Assembly: GCA_963827605.1 (NCBI GenBank)
Contig: CAWHBK010000002.1
Coordinates: 1,054,001-1,118,000, forward strand
DNA from: DSYU01 sp963827605
GTDB lineage: Bacteria > Chloroflexota > Anaerolineae > Anaerolineales > Anaerolineaceae
Reading direction: 5' to 3'
DNA length: 64,000 bases
Below the pieces are notes generated by a model. It was not told the origin of the DNA and searched no databases. It saw only the letters and a list, made by a program, of their open reading frames with translations. This document shows, one piece after another, positions 1-8,160 of the stretch (its first letter is position 1; the number at the start of each line of letters is the position of its first letter). The translations under genes and the position numbers were made by a program.

Positions 1-27
1 AGTCGCCGGGTTCCGGGCTTATGGAAT

Positions 28-561
28 TTAGCCCGCCTCCATTTCCGCTAGAATGCTATACAACAACTCCAACAAAACACTCTTCACCGTATCTTTTTTG
101 GTCGCCACGCAGGGTAAAAGTTTCACCTTTGGCCCCAGACGCAGCGCCAGCCGGATATCTTCCAGGTCCCAGGCGTCCGGGAGATCCTGTTTATTGGCTG
201 CCACCACATAGGGGGTGGGCGCATATGCCCGGAACGTTTCCAGAATGCTGCGCGCTTCTCGGAACGTTTCAGGCCGGGTGCTGTCTACCATGACGATAAA
301 GCCCAGCATGCCTTCCGAGAGGATCTCCCACATGAAATCGAAACGCTTCTGGCCGGGGGTCCCAAACAAGTAGAGCACCAGATCCTGGTCAACCGTAATC
401 CGGCCAAAATCCATAGCCACTGTGGTTGTTTCTTTCACCCGCTCGGCTTCCGACGAAATTTTCCGTTCGGTAGATACGACGTTAATTTCGCTGACCGACT
501 GGATAAACTCCGTTTTCCCCGAGTTGAATGGTCCTGTAACCACCATTTTGACCGTTTGCAT
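28..561 (-). CDS. MglA/Rag-like small GTPase
   Basis: Bacterial Ras-like GTP-binding protein of 177 residues, a normal length for the MglA/Arf-like family, presumably a cytoplasmic molecular switch. The P-loop GPFNSGKT is at residues 10-17, the switch I threonines at 45-47, the G3 region reads GTPGQ at 67-71 where the canonical motif is DxxGQ, and NKQD (G4, guanine specificity) is at 123-126. The start is supported by AAGGAA about 8 bases upstream. It follows the DUF4388 gene by 27 bases and is probably co-transcribed with it. In other bacteria such GTPases pair with DUF4388 or roadblock proteins in polarity, motility or signalling. The target here cannot be read from sequence. Family call is firm; the role is inferred. 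Confidence 0.88.
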   Translation of the reverse strand: MQTVKMVVTGPFNSGKTEFIQSVSEINVVSTERKISSEAERVKETTTVAMDFGRITVDQDLVLYLFGTPGQKRFDFMWEILSEGMLGFIVMVDSTRPETFREARSILETFRAYAPTPYVVAANKQDLPDAWDLEDIRLALRLGPKVKLLPCVATKKDTVKSVLLELLYSILAEMEAG

Positions 562-588
562 AAGATGGTTTCCTTAATAATGAGAGAT

Positions 589-1407
589 TTATATGGAACG
601 GATCCGGCTGATCAGGCGATTGACCAGCGATTTTTGTTCGTCTTTATTCTGGGTTGGGAAGGAACGGGCTGGTGTCGCCGCCGGCATCCCCCCTGGCCGG
701 ATAATTTCGACCAAACCCGCCTGAAGTAAACTGTAAACGACCCTGCGTATTTCAAGGTCGTTCATTTTGACGGTGCGCGCAATCTGGTTCATGGTGTTTT
801 TGGGGTTCACATAGGAAACTACGCGCCATTCCTCGATGCTCAGGTTGATGTTCTTTAGATCTGTCCCCGGCCGTTCGGTGAACTTGAGCGCCATTTCCAG
901 GCTGGGGATTTCTTCCTGGAGCTGCTCCCATTCCCGCAGCTGCCGCGAGCCCTCGATGATCAGGTTTTCCAGGTCGACCTTCACCGTGATTTTGCCATCC
1001 CCAGGGAATGGCGCATCCTGCTCAAAACGGAAGAAGCCTTCTACCCAGGTAAACAGCCGCCGGACAACCTCGACGAAATAATGCTGCATGCTGACCAATA
1101 TATCTTCCTGGCTCAGATAACCGGCATTGATCAGCAGCAGGCCCAGTTCTTTATCCGTCATCTGGGCCGTCCGGTCCTTGAGGATGCGGTACTGGCTCTG
1201 GGAGATTTTATTGCTGCGGTGCAGGATTGAGGCCAGGGCAGTATCCTCTTGTCCATATTGAGCATAGGATAGTTTACCATCCCGGAATGCAACCCGGGCC
1301 ATTTCAGTGGGGCCTTCGATAACCAATGTGCCAGTTTTGCGGGCTAGATTGATCAAATTCAGCAATTGGGTGATGGTAAAATCGCGCAGATTTCCTTTTA
1401 GCGCCAT
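589..1407 (-). CDS. DUF4388 (PATAN-like) domain protein
   Basis: A 272-residue soluble protein. Residues 1-100 look like a DUF4388 domain (LKGNLRDFTITQLLNLI, then KTGTLVIEG and FRDGKLSYAQYG), a family found in bacterial signalling proteins. Residues about 195-240 resemble a winged helix (MNQIARTVKMNDLEIRRVVY followed by a leucine-rich helix). The middle is charged and probably helical. GAGG lies 7 bases before the ATG, and a consensus promoter lies 50-80 bases upstream. It is the first gene of a two-gene unit with the GTPase, which suggests a regulator or adaptor of that GTPase. This functional link is inference from adjacency and from similar pairs elsewhere. Confidence 0.8.
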   Translation of the reverse strand: MALKGNLRDFTITQLLNLINLARKTGTLVIEGPTEMARVAFRDGKLSYAQYGQEDTALASILHRSNKISQSQYRILKDRTAQMTDKELGLLLINAGYLSQEDILVSMQHYFVEVVRRLFTWVEGFFRFEQDAPFPGDGKITVKVDLENLIIEGSRQLREWEQLQEEIPSLEMALKFTERPGTDLKNINLSIEEWRVVSYVNPKNTMNQIARTVKMNDLEIRRVVYSLLQAGLVEIIRPGGMPAATPARSFPTQNKDEQKSLVNRLISRIRSI

Positions 1408-1460
1408 ACAAAGGCCTCAATTAAAAAATATTGGCAAACAATACCGAGGAGCTTCTAAAA

Positions 1461-1489
1461 ATTATACTTGTAAGGTGGAATAGCGTCAA
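1461..1489 (-). promoter_or_regulatory. Sigma-70 promoter of the DUF4388-GTPase operon
   Basis: On the minus strand a -35 box TTGACG (1484-1489) and a perfect -10 box TATAAT (1461-1466) are separated by exactly 17 bases. The predicted transcription start is near 1454, leaving about 47 bases of leader before the DUF4388 ATG. This is the best promoter match in the window. It lies in the 153-base divergent gap, so the plus-strand gene at 1561 starts from the same region, but I see no equally good promoter for that gene. Confidence 0.8.
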
Positions 1490-1560
1490 TTACACGAACC
1501 TTACAAAAACATCCGTTTCAGGCAACCGGATTTTTTTGATTAGGTTAAAATGGATGCACC

Positions 1561-3299
1561 ATGCCAGACCTGGAACATACATTACAAGGCCATGATCTTG
1601 GCTTTTTGAAAATTGTCGCCGGAGCCTGGGGGATTGAATTAAATGCCCCCGACACCGTTACGGCCCTGCCGATCCTCGTGCAAAGTGTGCTGGAAAATGC
1701 TGACTTTGCCGAAGTGATCGAAGCGCTGCCGCAGGATGCAAAAAATGTGCTGCAGATGCTCTTGCAGAACGATGGCCGGTTGTTATGGGCCACGTTTGTG
1801 CGCACCTATGGCGAGCTGCGCCGGATGGGCATGGCAAAACGCGACCGCGAGCGGCCCAACCTGAAACCCGCTTCGGCGGTTGAAGTTCTTTGGTACCGGG
1901 GATTGATCGGCCGCGCATTCCTGAATGTGCCCCCTGCCAGCGAGCCGCAGGAGTACGCCTATATTCCGGAGGATCTGCTGCCACTGCTGCCCGCCATGCA
2001 CGCGGATACCCCACCGCCCCTGGGGCGCCCGGCCACCCCCAATGAAGCCGCCCATCCGACCCTGGCCAATGACCAGATCCTCGATCATGCCTGCACGTTC
2101 CTGGCCGCGCTGCGGATCAAAATGGACAAGGAAGCATTGGAGCAGCTCCCTCTGGGCGGCATTCCCCCAAGAGTGATGAAGGGGCTGCTGCGCGCCGCGC
2201 GCCTGCTGGACTATGATGATTTTCCCCACCCTGAGCGTACGCGCGCTTTTCTGGAAGCCCCGCGCGGCAAAGCGCTGGCCCAGATGGCTCAAGGCTGGAT
2301 CGGGGATTTAAATTTCAATGAACTGCGCCTGCTGCCTGGTTTAAAATTCGAGGGCGATTGGATCAATGACGCGCCAGGCGCCCGAAAAGCCATCCTCGAC
2401 CTGGTGAGCCAGATCCCCGAGAACCGCTGGTGGAGCCTGGCGGCCTTTGTGTCCGCGATTCGCGAACAGCATCCCGATTTCCAGCGCCCGGCAGGGGATT
2501 ACGACTCATGGTTTATTCGCCAGGAGAGTATGCCGGCGGCAGCAGTACTGCCGGCGGCGGTGAAAATGGAGCAGGTAGTTACCTGCGCGGTTTTAGCGCC
2601 TGGGATGAGGTAGATGGCGCATTGGTGCGCTTCCTGATCAGCGGGCCGATGCACTGGCTGGGCTTCCTCGACCTGGCGACACCCGAGGCAGCCCTCCAGG
2701 AAACCGGCGCGCGCGACCCCGCTGCACCAGGGGCGCTGCGTCTCTCCCGGTGGGCGGAGGATCTCTGGCACGGAGACGCGCCCGAGGGCCTGCCCGTTGA
2801 AAAAGCGCCGATTAAAACGACCGGCGACGGCCGGTTGACGTTAGGCGCGCTCACTCCGCGACCGGTGCGCTATCAGGTGGCCCGTTTTTGCCAGTGGGAG
2901 GGCGAAATAGAAAGCGAAGGGCGCCCGGAATATTTCTACCGCATCACCCCGGCAGCATTGGAGCGCGCCAAGGCCCAGGGTCTCCGCGCGACCCAGTTAT
3001 CCGGCCTGCTGCGCAAACACAGCGATGGCCCGCTGCCACCCATGCTGATCCAGGCCCTGGAGCGCTGGGAAAACACCGGCACGCAGGCGCTGGTGGAACA
3101 GGTGACGCTGCTGCGGGTCACTTCGCCCGAGATATTGGTCGCGCTGCGAAAAACGCGCGCCGCGCGCTGCCTGGGGGAAATGCTCAATGAGAGCATGGTA
3201 ATGATCCGGCCTGGAATGGAAGACCAGGTGCTGAGCAGCCTGGCAGAAATCGGCTACCTGGCCGAGGCGAAGTTGATCGGCTCCCCGCCATTGCGCTGA
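1561..3299 (+). CDS. Helicase-associated (XPB/Ssl2 N-terminal-like) protein, frameshifted
   Basis: One gene split into two frames: 1561 to about 2545, then a frame open from 2430 whose convincing continuation starts near 2540 and stops at 3299. Restoring one missing base gives 1740 nt, about 579 residues. The C-terminal part (PRPVRYQVARFCQW, then YRITPAALERAKAQG, then LRKHSDGPLPP) fits the helicase_C_3/XPB N-terminal-like family, which in some bacteria occurs without a helicase motor. I see no Walker motifs, so it is not itself a helicase. The shift falls in a Gly/Ala/Ser-rich patch with a duplicated GCCGGCGGC element, so replication slippage or a sequencing error is plausible. The precise role is unknown. 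Confidence 0.7.
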
Positions 3300-3506
3300 A
3301 TTTTCACGCCGGAACCTGCCTGCCCCTATTCTTTATGCTTTGCTTTCGATTACAATCAAACCGCTCGCTCAATCTGCTAAATTCCGTCCAACCCTGCTCT
3401 GACCGTTTCTCACCCGAACCAAATATGCCGCATTCCTGCGGGGCTTCCCATCCCTAATTTTTTCGTCTAACACCAGGATTTTTCCCGAAGAAGGAGAATG
3501 ATTGCA

Positions 3507-4307
3507 ATGTCATCGCTTCCTGCTCTGCCAAAGGTTTCCATCGTGACCCCATCCTATAATCAGGGTCATTTCCTGGAAGCAACCATCCAATCCGTTCTTG
3601 CGCAGGATTACCCCAACATCGAGTACATCATTGTGGATGCCGCCTCCAAGGACAACAGCGTGGATGTGATCAAAAAGTATGTACAGCATCTCACCTGGTG
3701 GGTTTCCGAAAAGGATAAAGGCCATGCCGACGGTCTGAATAAGGGCTTTTCGCACGCGACCGGGGAAATTTTCGCCTGGCTCAACTCGGACGATATCTAC
3801 CAGCCGGGCGCCGTATCTGAAGCGGTAGCGTTTTTGACTGCGCATCCGGAAGTGGGAATGGTTTACGGCGACGCGAATTTAATCAACGACACCGGCGATT
3901 TAATCGGCAAGTTTGCTTCCAAGCAGACGGATTACCGGCGCCTGCTGCGCGGCTCGGTGCATATCCCGCAGGCAACCACGTTTTTCCGCGCGGATCTCTG
4001 GCGTCAGGTTGGACCGCTTGATCTTTCGCTGTTTTTTTCATTCGACTACGATTTGTGGGTGCGCATTGCCAAGGTTTCCGATATTCGCTATGTTCCCAGG
4101 CTGTGGGCGGATTTTCGCATGCACAACCTGGGGAAAAGCGTGCTTAACGATGACCAATGCTACCCGGATATGCTGCGCGTCTACAAGCGCGAAGCCGGGG
4201 GCGGGTTATCCTGGCTGTGGCTGAGATCCATCGCCCGCCGGTTGTTGTATGCCTGGATTCCCTGGAAGTTTCGGCTGTGGCTGCGCAAGGCGCTGACATT
4301 CCGGTAA
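3507..4307 (+). CDS. Family 2 glycosyltransferase
   Basis: GT-A fold glycosyltransferase of about 266 residues. The N-terminal nucleotide-sugar-binding motif VSIVTPSYNQG is followed by IIVDAASKDNS and the metal-binding acidic motif WLNSDD (around residue 90). I prefer the ATG at 3507 over the one at 3498, because AAGGAG at 3491-3496 is 10 bases from 3507 but only 1 base from 3498. No signal peptide or membrane segment is seen. It closely resembles the GT2 at 15980-16936 (same SYNQ/SFNQ, SEKDKGHAD/SEKDRGQAD and WLNSDD blocks), so it may belong functionally to the glycan locus although it is on the other strand and 4 kb away. Donor and acceptor are unknown. Confidence 0.88.
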   Translation: MSSLPALPKVSIVTPSYNQGHFLEATIQSVLAQDYPNIEYIIVDAASKDNSVDVIKKYVQHLTWWVSEKDKGHADGLNKGFSHATGEIFAWLNSDDIYQPGAVSEAVAFLTAHPEVGMVYGDANLINDTGDLIGKFASKQTDYRRLLRGSVHIPQATTFFRADLWRQVGPLDLSLFFSFDYDLWVRIAKVSDIRYVPRLWADFRMHNLGKSVLNDDQCYPDMLRVYKREAGGGLSWLWLRSIARRLLYAWIPWKFRLWLRKALTFR

Positions 4308-4405
4308 CCCCTGCCGGGTACCCGGCCAGAATTTGAGCTGGTTGAGGCAGCGGCTGGCAACAGGCCGGCCGGACGTCTGGAGTATAATGAGGCGGGAGGA
4401 CCATA

Positions 4406-5590
4406 ATGACCACACGCTTGGATTGGATACAACACGAAATTGACGCCTTAAAAGAAGCCGGGTTGTACAACCGCATTCGTACGATCGGCTCGGCGCAGGG
4501 CGCCTGGCTGGTGGTAGACGGCAAACGGGTGCTAAACTTCTGTTCCAACAATTACCTGGGGCTGGCGAACCACCCGCATCTGGTTGAGGCCGCGAAGGCT
4601 GCCATCGATAAATATGGCGTTGGCCCGGCCGCGGTGCGTACCATTGCCGGTACGCTCGATCTACATCTGGAGCTTGAACGCCGCATGGCCGCATTCAAAG
4701 GCGTTGAAGCAGCCATTACGTTCCAATCTGGTTTTACGGCTAACCTGGCGACCATCCCTGGCCTGGTCGGGAAAGAGGATGTGATCTTCTCGGATGAATT
4801 GAACCATGCCAGTATCATCGATGGAAGCCGCCTTTCAGGCGCGCGGATTGTGCGTTACGCTCACAGCAGCCCCTCTGACCTGGACCGGTTGATTTCCGAA
4901 AACAAGGGCTCGTATCAACGCGCGCTGGTAATCACCGATGGCGTTTTTAGTATGGACGGTGACATTTCGCCGCTGGATAAGATTTATGAAGTCTCCAGCG
5001 CGCATGACGCGATGTTAATGGTCGACGATGCCCACGGTGAAGGGGTCATGGGCAACGGGGGCCGGGGAATTGTGGACCACTTCCATCTGCATGGCAAAGT
5101 GGATGTTGAAATCGGCACGCTTTCGAAAGCATTTGGGGTAGTCGGCGGGGTGGTCGCCGGGCGGGCGATTGTCATCGAGTGGCTGCGCCAGCGCGGGCGG
5201 CCGTTCCTGTTCTCATCCGCCGTCACCGCCGCCGATGCGGCTGCCTGCCTGGCCGGTTTGGATATTTTAGAGGGCTCCACTGAACTGGTCGACCGGTTGT
5301 GGACAAACACGCATTATTTCAAAGAGCAAATGCGCGCTTTGGGCTTTGACACCGGGCAGAGCGTCACACCCATTACCCCCATTATGTTGGGTGAGGCTTC
5401 TCTGGCGCAGCAGTTTTCGCGCGAGCTTTTCGAAAACGGTCTGTTTGCCATGGCGCTTGGGTTCCCAACCGTGCCGCGCGGCAAAGCCCGCATCCGGGTC
5501 ATGATCTCCGCCGCGCACTCGCGCCAGGACCTGGATCAGGGCCTGGAAATTTTCGCGCGGGTAGGCCGAGCGCTGCAAGTGATTAAATAA
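4406..5590 (+). CDS. kbl: Glycine C-acetyltransferase (2-amino-3-ketobutyrate CoA ligase)
   Basis: PLP-dependent alpha-oxoamine synthase of 394 residues, the normal length for Kbl. It would interconvert 2-amino-3-oxobutyrate plus CoA with glycine plus acetyl-CoA in threonine breakdown. Visible family motifs are SDELNHASIIDG, VDDAHGEGVMG and TLSKAFG, with the Schiff-base lysine at residue 241. A strong ribosome binding site, GGGAGGA, sits 5 bases before the ATG. No threonine dehydrogenase gene is in the window. The related enzymes serine palmitoyltransferase, KAPA synthase and ALA synthase share the fold, but the motif set and length fit Kbl best. The gene ends about 20 bases before a strong terminator. 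Confidence 0.88.
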   Translation: MTTRLDWIQHEIDALKEAGLYNRIRTIGSAQGAWLVVDGKRVLNFCSNNYLGLANHPHLVEAAKAAIDKYGVGPAAVRTIAGTLDLHLELERRMAAFKGVEAAITFQSGFTANLATIPGLVGKEDVIFSDELNHASIIDGSRLSGARIVRYAHSSPSDLDRLISENKGSYQRALVITDGVFSMDGDISPLDKIYEVSSAHDAMLMVDDAHGEGVMGNGGRGIVDHFHLHGKVDVEIGTLSKAFGVVGGVVAGRAIVIEWLRQRGRPFLFSSAVTAADAAACLAGLDILEGSTELVDRLWTNTHYFKEQMRALGFDTGQSVTPITPIMLGEASLAQQFSRELFENGLFAMALGFPTVPRGKARIRVMISAAHSRQDLDQGLEIFARVGRALQVIK

Positions 5591-5612
5591 ACAGCGAAAT
5601 TACTGTATTGAG

Positions 5613-5655
5613 AACACACAAGACCGGGGCTTTGCAGCCTCCGGTCTTGTGTGTT
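5613..5655. terminator. Bidirectional hairpin terminator between kbl and the 82-residue gene
   Basis: A perfect 15-base inverted repeat, AACACACAAGACCGG at 5613-5627 and its complement at 5641-5655, encloses a 13-base loop that can itself form a short GGC/GCC extension. The right arm ends in TTTTC on the plus strand. It lies between two convergent genes (kbl on plus, the small Cys-rich gene on minus) and should terminate both. Confidence 0.85.
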
Positions 5656-5690
5656 TTCATGACCCGGCAGCCCACCGGGGCAACTATTGC

Positions 5691-5939
5691 TTAATGTTCA
5701 GGCTTTTCCTGCTGTTTCTCAGCAAATGGATCGTAGGCAGGGTTTGTGCCAGCCCATACACACGAAGCTTCACTCAACAGCCCGCAATCCACTCCGCGCG
5801 AGCAGCGATGCGCTACGATGCGTGGGCCCTGTTCCGGCAGGTGCTCCCCAGGATACAGGACTTCGGCTTCCAGCGCCACTTCGGCGCCAGCGTGCCGGCA
5901 GTATTGAACCTTGATTGTCTGCCAGACCTTTACAGTCAT
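5691..5939 (-). CDS. Small Cys/His-containing protein of unknown function
   Basis: An 82-residue protein with a clear GGAGG about 7 bases before its ATG. Cysteines at residues 14, 46, 52 and 60, with histidines at 16, 33 and 44, could form a metal site (YCRHAG near the start, HRCSRGVDCG in the middle). No signal peptide or membrane segment is seen, and I do not recognise a family with certainty. It could be a small zinc-ribbon-like or electron-transfer accessory protein. It ends at the bidirectional terminator and lies about 126 bases downstream of the sugar dehydrogenase gene on the same strand. The ribosome binding site and composition make it a real gene in my view. Confidence 0.6.
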   Translation of the reverse strand: MTVKVWQTIKVQYCRHAGAEVALEAEVLYPGEHLPEQGPRIVAHRCSRGVDCGLLSEASCVWAGTNPAYDPFAEKQQEKPEH

Positions 5940-6065
5940 TCAAACCTCCAGAACAAAACCCAACGAATGTTATCGTATTTGTAAATATAACCTTGACCGG
6001 TTCTTTTTCACAGTGTCAGGCGTCACATTTTCATCAGGACAAATGACGGTATATCCGCTACACAT

Positions 6066-7496
6066 TTACTTCTGCTGCAATTGATAGACGCTGCCGCTGC
6101 TTTGATCGATGAGATAAACTTCTCCCTGGAGGTCCTGGCCAAATGAGGAAACATTGAACCCGGTTTCAAACAGGACTTTGGTCTGCCAGGAACCATCCGC
6201 TGCTTTCAACAAGCCCCAGACCCTGCCACTACAATAATCACTGTACAGGTAGACACCCCGGAATTCGGGCAGCGCCTCACCCCGGTAAACGTACCCGCCG
6301 GTTACCGAACAACCTTCTGCATGTCCATATTCAGCTACCGGGTCAATCAGGTTGGCGCCCGAGGGCGGCGTACCACTGAATTCATGCGCGCCCTCCCGGT
6401 AGTTCCAACCAAAGTTCGCCCCACCCGGGCTGCCGGCAGGGTAAAAATCAATTTCTTCCCAGGCGTTCTGGCCAACATCGGCAATATAAAGATCGCCGGT
6501 CAACCGGTCAAAGGAAAAGCGCCACGGATTGCGCAGACCAAGCGCCCAAATCTCGGGTTTGCCATTGCCGTTTGCAAAGGAATTATCCGCCGGAATAGCA
6601 TATGGATCGCCGCCATCTACATCCACCCGCAGCAATTTCCCAAGCAAGGTATTCGTCGATTGTCCATTGCCATGCGGGTCGCCGCCACTGCCGCCATCCC
6701 CAAGGCCCATGTAGAGCTTTCCATCTGGCCCGAACACCATACTCCCCCCATTATGATTTTGATAGGGTTGGTCCACCTGGAGCAAAACCTTTTCGCTGTT
6801 TGGATCTACGCGATTGGGAGCTTCTTTGGTGACCTGATAACGAGCAATCACCGTATCACCATTGGTGTCGGTATAATTGACGTAGAAAAAGCCATTTTCA
6901 GCAAAGTTTGGATGGAGCGCAATTCCCAGCAAACCCTGCTCATTCCCCTGGCTGCCAACGCGATCGTGAATGTCCAGGAATGGATCGGACTGCAAGGCGC
7001 CGCCTTCGATGAGACGAATGGTTCCCGGCTGTTCAAGGACCAACATGCGTCCTGAAATCTCCGGAAGGACTGCCATGCCGAGCGGCTTGGTGAGGCCGGA
7101 AACAACTGGGGCCCAGGTAAAATTAGCCGGATCTGGGAACGCGGTCACTGTCTCGGTAGGAATATTTGCGGAAGCGCCGGTGGACGGCAGCATTGCGGTT
7201 TGGGTTGGAGCCGCTCCGGCGGCAGCATCAGTAGATGCGGCAGCATCAGTAGATGCGGTAACCTCAGTTGATGGTGTGGCAGCAACAACCGGGGTGGTAT
7301 TTGCAACCGCGGCGCCGGTTGCAGCCGGCCCGGTTGGGCTTGATTGTGCCAGAGGCGGCGATGAAACGGTTCCAGCCGGGGTGGCTATTCCGGTGGGCGC
7401 TGTATTATCGCCTGCTGAAGCGCTGCTGCATGCGCTAAGTACCAGCGTACTGGCTATTAATAATGTCGTTATTATCCGAATTTTTTGCAATTGCAT
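6066..7496 (-). CDS. PQQ-dependent sugar dehydrogenase-like lipoprotein (GSDH family)
   Basis: A 476-residue exported lipoprotein with basic residues, a hydrophobic stretch and lipobox LSAC, giving a lipidated Cys at 23. Residues 24 to about 125 are a low-complexity Ala/Thr/Ser/Pro linker containing a tandem ASTDAA repeat. Residues about 128-476 form a glucose/sorbosone dehydrogenase-type six-bladed propeller (TKPLGMAVLP, GLLGIALHPNF, NHNGGSMVFGPDGKLYMGLG, LGLRNPWRFSFD). Family members oxidise aldose sugars with PQQ at the outer face of the membrane; others are binding or lectin-like, so catalysis is not assured. Ribosome binding site GGAGGG lies about 7 bases upstream. A perfect inverted repeat lies 36-74 bases before the start. 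Confidence 0.85.
   Translation of the reverse strand: MQLQKIRIITTLLIASTLVLSACSSASAGDNTAPTGIATPAGTVSSPPLAQSSPTGPAATGAAVANTTPVVAATPSTEVTASTDAAASTDAAAGAAPTQTAMLPSTGASANIPTETVTAFPDPANFTWAPVVSGLTKPLGMAVLPEISGRMLVLEQPGTIRLIEGGALQSDPFLDIHDRVGSQGNEQGLLGIALHPNFAENGFFYVNYTDTNGDTVIARYQVTKEAPNRVDPNSEKVLLQVDQPYQNHNGGSMVFGPDGKLYMGLGDGGSGGDPHGNGQSTNTLLGKLLRVDVDGGDPYAIPADNSFANGNGKPEIWALGLRNPWRFSFDRLTGDLYIADVGQNAWEEIDFYPAGSPGGANFGWNYREGAHEFSGTPPSGANLIDPVAEYGHAEGCSVTGGYVYRGEALPEFRGVYLYSDYCSGRVWGLLKAADGSWQTKVLFETGFNVSSFGQDLQGEVYLIDQSSGSVYQLQQK
7220..7273. repeat. 18-base tandem repeat in the lipoprotein linker
   Basis: Two identical 18-base units (7220-7237 and 7238-7255) and a diverged third (7256-7273) encode ASTDAA-like units in the linker between lipid anchor and propeller of the sugar dehydrogenase. 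The repeat keeps frame, so it can change linker length without breaking the protein. Confidence 0.7.
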
Positions 7497-7531
7497 CCTT
7501 TTCCCTCCTAGAAAAGCAAAACAGGAATGGT

Positions 7532-7570
7532 GTTTGTCGTTTGCACAATGCGTTTATGCAAACGACAAAC
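7532..7570. promoter_or_regulatory. Perfect 14-base inverted repeat upstream of the sugar dehydrogenase
   Basis: GTTTGTCGTTTGCA at 7532-7545 is followed, after an 11-base spacer, by its exact complement at 7557-7570. It sits in the 109-base gap between the DUF1232 stop and the dehydrogenase ATG. Neither side has a T-run, so a classical terminator is unlikely. It could be an operator for a dimeric regulator or a structured leader element. The inverted repeat is a direct observation; its function is inferred. Confidence 0.55.
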
Positions 7571-7605
7571 CCATCAGGTTATTGATTATCGACGAACGCT
7601 GTGGT

Positions 7606-7995
7606 TTACTTTGTTTTGTTCGGATCGGTTTCAAAAAACTCTCCATCCACAACTTCCCCTTCTTTCGTGGTTGAAGAGATATCCTGCCGTTGACCGGTAA
7701 CCGGCCACCGATCCAATAACTGTAAATGTTCTTGTACCACTTCTGGCGGGCATAGCTCAACAAATAATGTTGTGCCAATCCAAATGACGAAAGCATCATC
7801 TATTGGGTTTACCGGGAGCAGGTCAACCGGCCAGACGACATAGGCCAGCGTGGCTACCGGAAGAACTTTAATGAGTGGATTGACGCGCCCGTCCATGAGC
7901 AAGCGGCTGATCAGGCGAAAACGGTTGGTTAAATCTTGAAAAAAGCCGCCCGAACGCGGAACAATATTGCGTTTAGGATCCTGGTTTCCAGCCAT
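7606..7995 (-). CDS. DUF1232 (YkvA-like) membrane protein
   Basis: A 129-residue protein with the DUF1232 signature: hydrophobic LPVATLAYVVWPVDLLP followed by the conserved IDDAFV and a second hydrophobic helix. Such proteins are small membrane-associated proteins of unknown function. AAGGAGA lies a good distance before the ATG, and a TATAAT -10 element is about 25 bases upstream. The last 30 residues are polar. It is the first gene of a short minus-strand group ahead of the sugar dehydrogenase, but the hairpin between them may separate their expression. Confidence 0.75.
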   Translation of the reverse strand: MAGNQDPKRNIVPRSGGFFQDLTNRFRLISRLLMDGRVNPLIKVLPVATLAYVVWPVDLLPVNPIDDAFVIWIGTTLFVELCPPEVVQEHLQLLDRWPVTGQRQDISSTTKEGEVVDGEFFETDPNKTK

Positions 7996-8017
7996 TATCT
8001 ATCTTTCTCCTTTACAT

Positions 8018-8023
8018 ATTATA
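8018..8023 (-). promoter_or_regulatory. Probable -10 element for the DUF1232 gene
   Basis: A perfect TATAAT on the minus strand, 22 bases upstream of the ATG at 7995. The -35 region is weak (TTACGT, 18 bases further upstream). The predicted transcript would begin near 8011 and carry the AAGGAG ribosome binding site. It lies in a 165-base gap that separates the glycan locus from this gene. Confidence 0.45.
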
Positions 8024-8160
8024 ACCCGAAATAGAGCCGGGACGTAACCCTATCCCTATATACGTCCAAAACCTTCAGGCGTTGTAAGAGCAGGAGCAGC
8101 GTATTTCGCTGCGTTCATCCAAGGCGCTCGCTCATCTCGTTCGCATGGTTCCAGGCAGGC

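Noticed and set aside
4313..4326. GCCGGGTACCCGGC palindrome after the GT2 stop as terminator
   Set aside because: The stem has only a 2-base loop and no T-run follows. It is probably incidental in high-G+C DNA.
4383..4388. TATAAT just before kbl
   Set aside because: It lies 17 bases before the ATG, so the transcript would begin inside the ribosome binding site, and no -35 box is found at the right distance.
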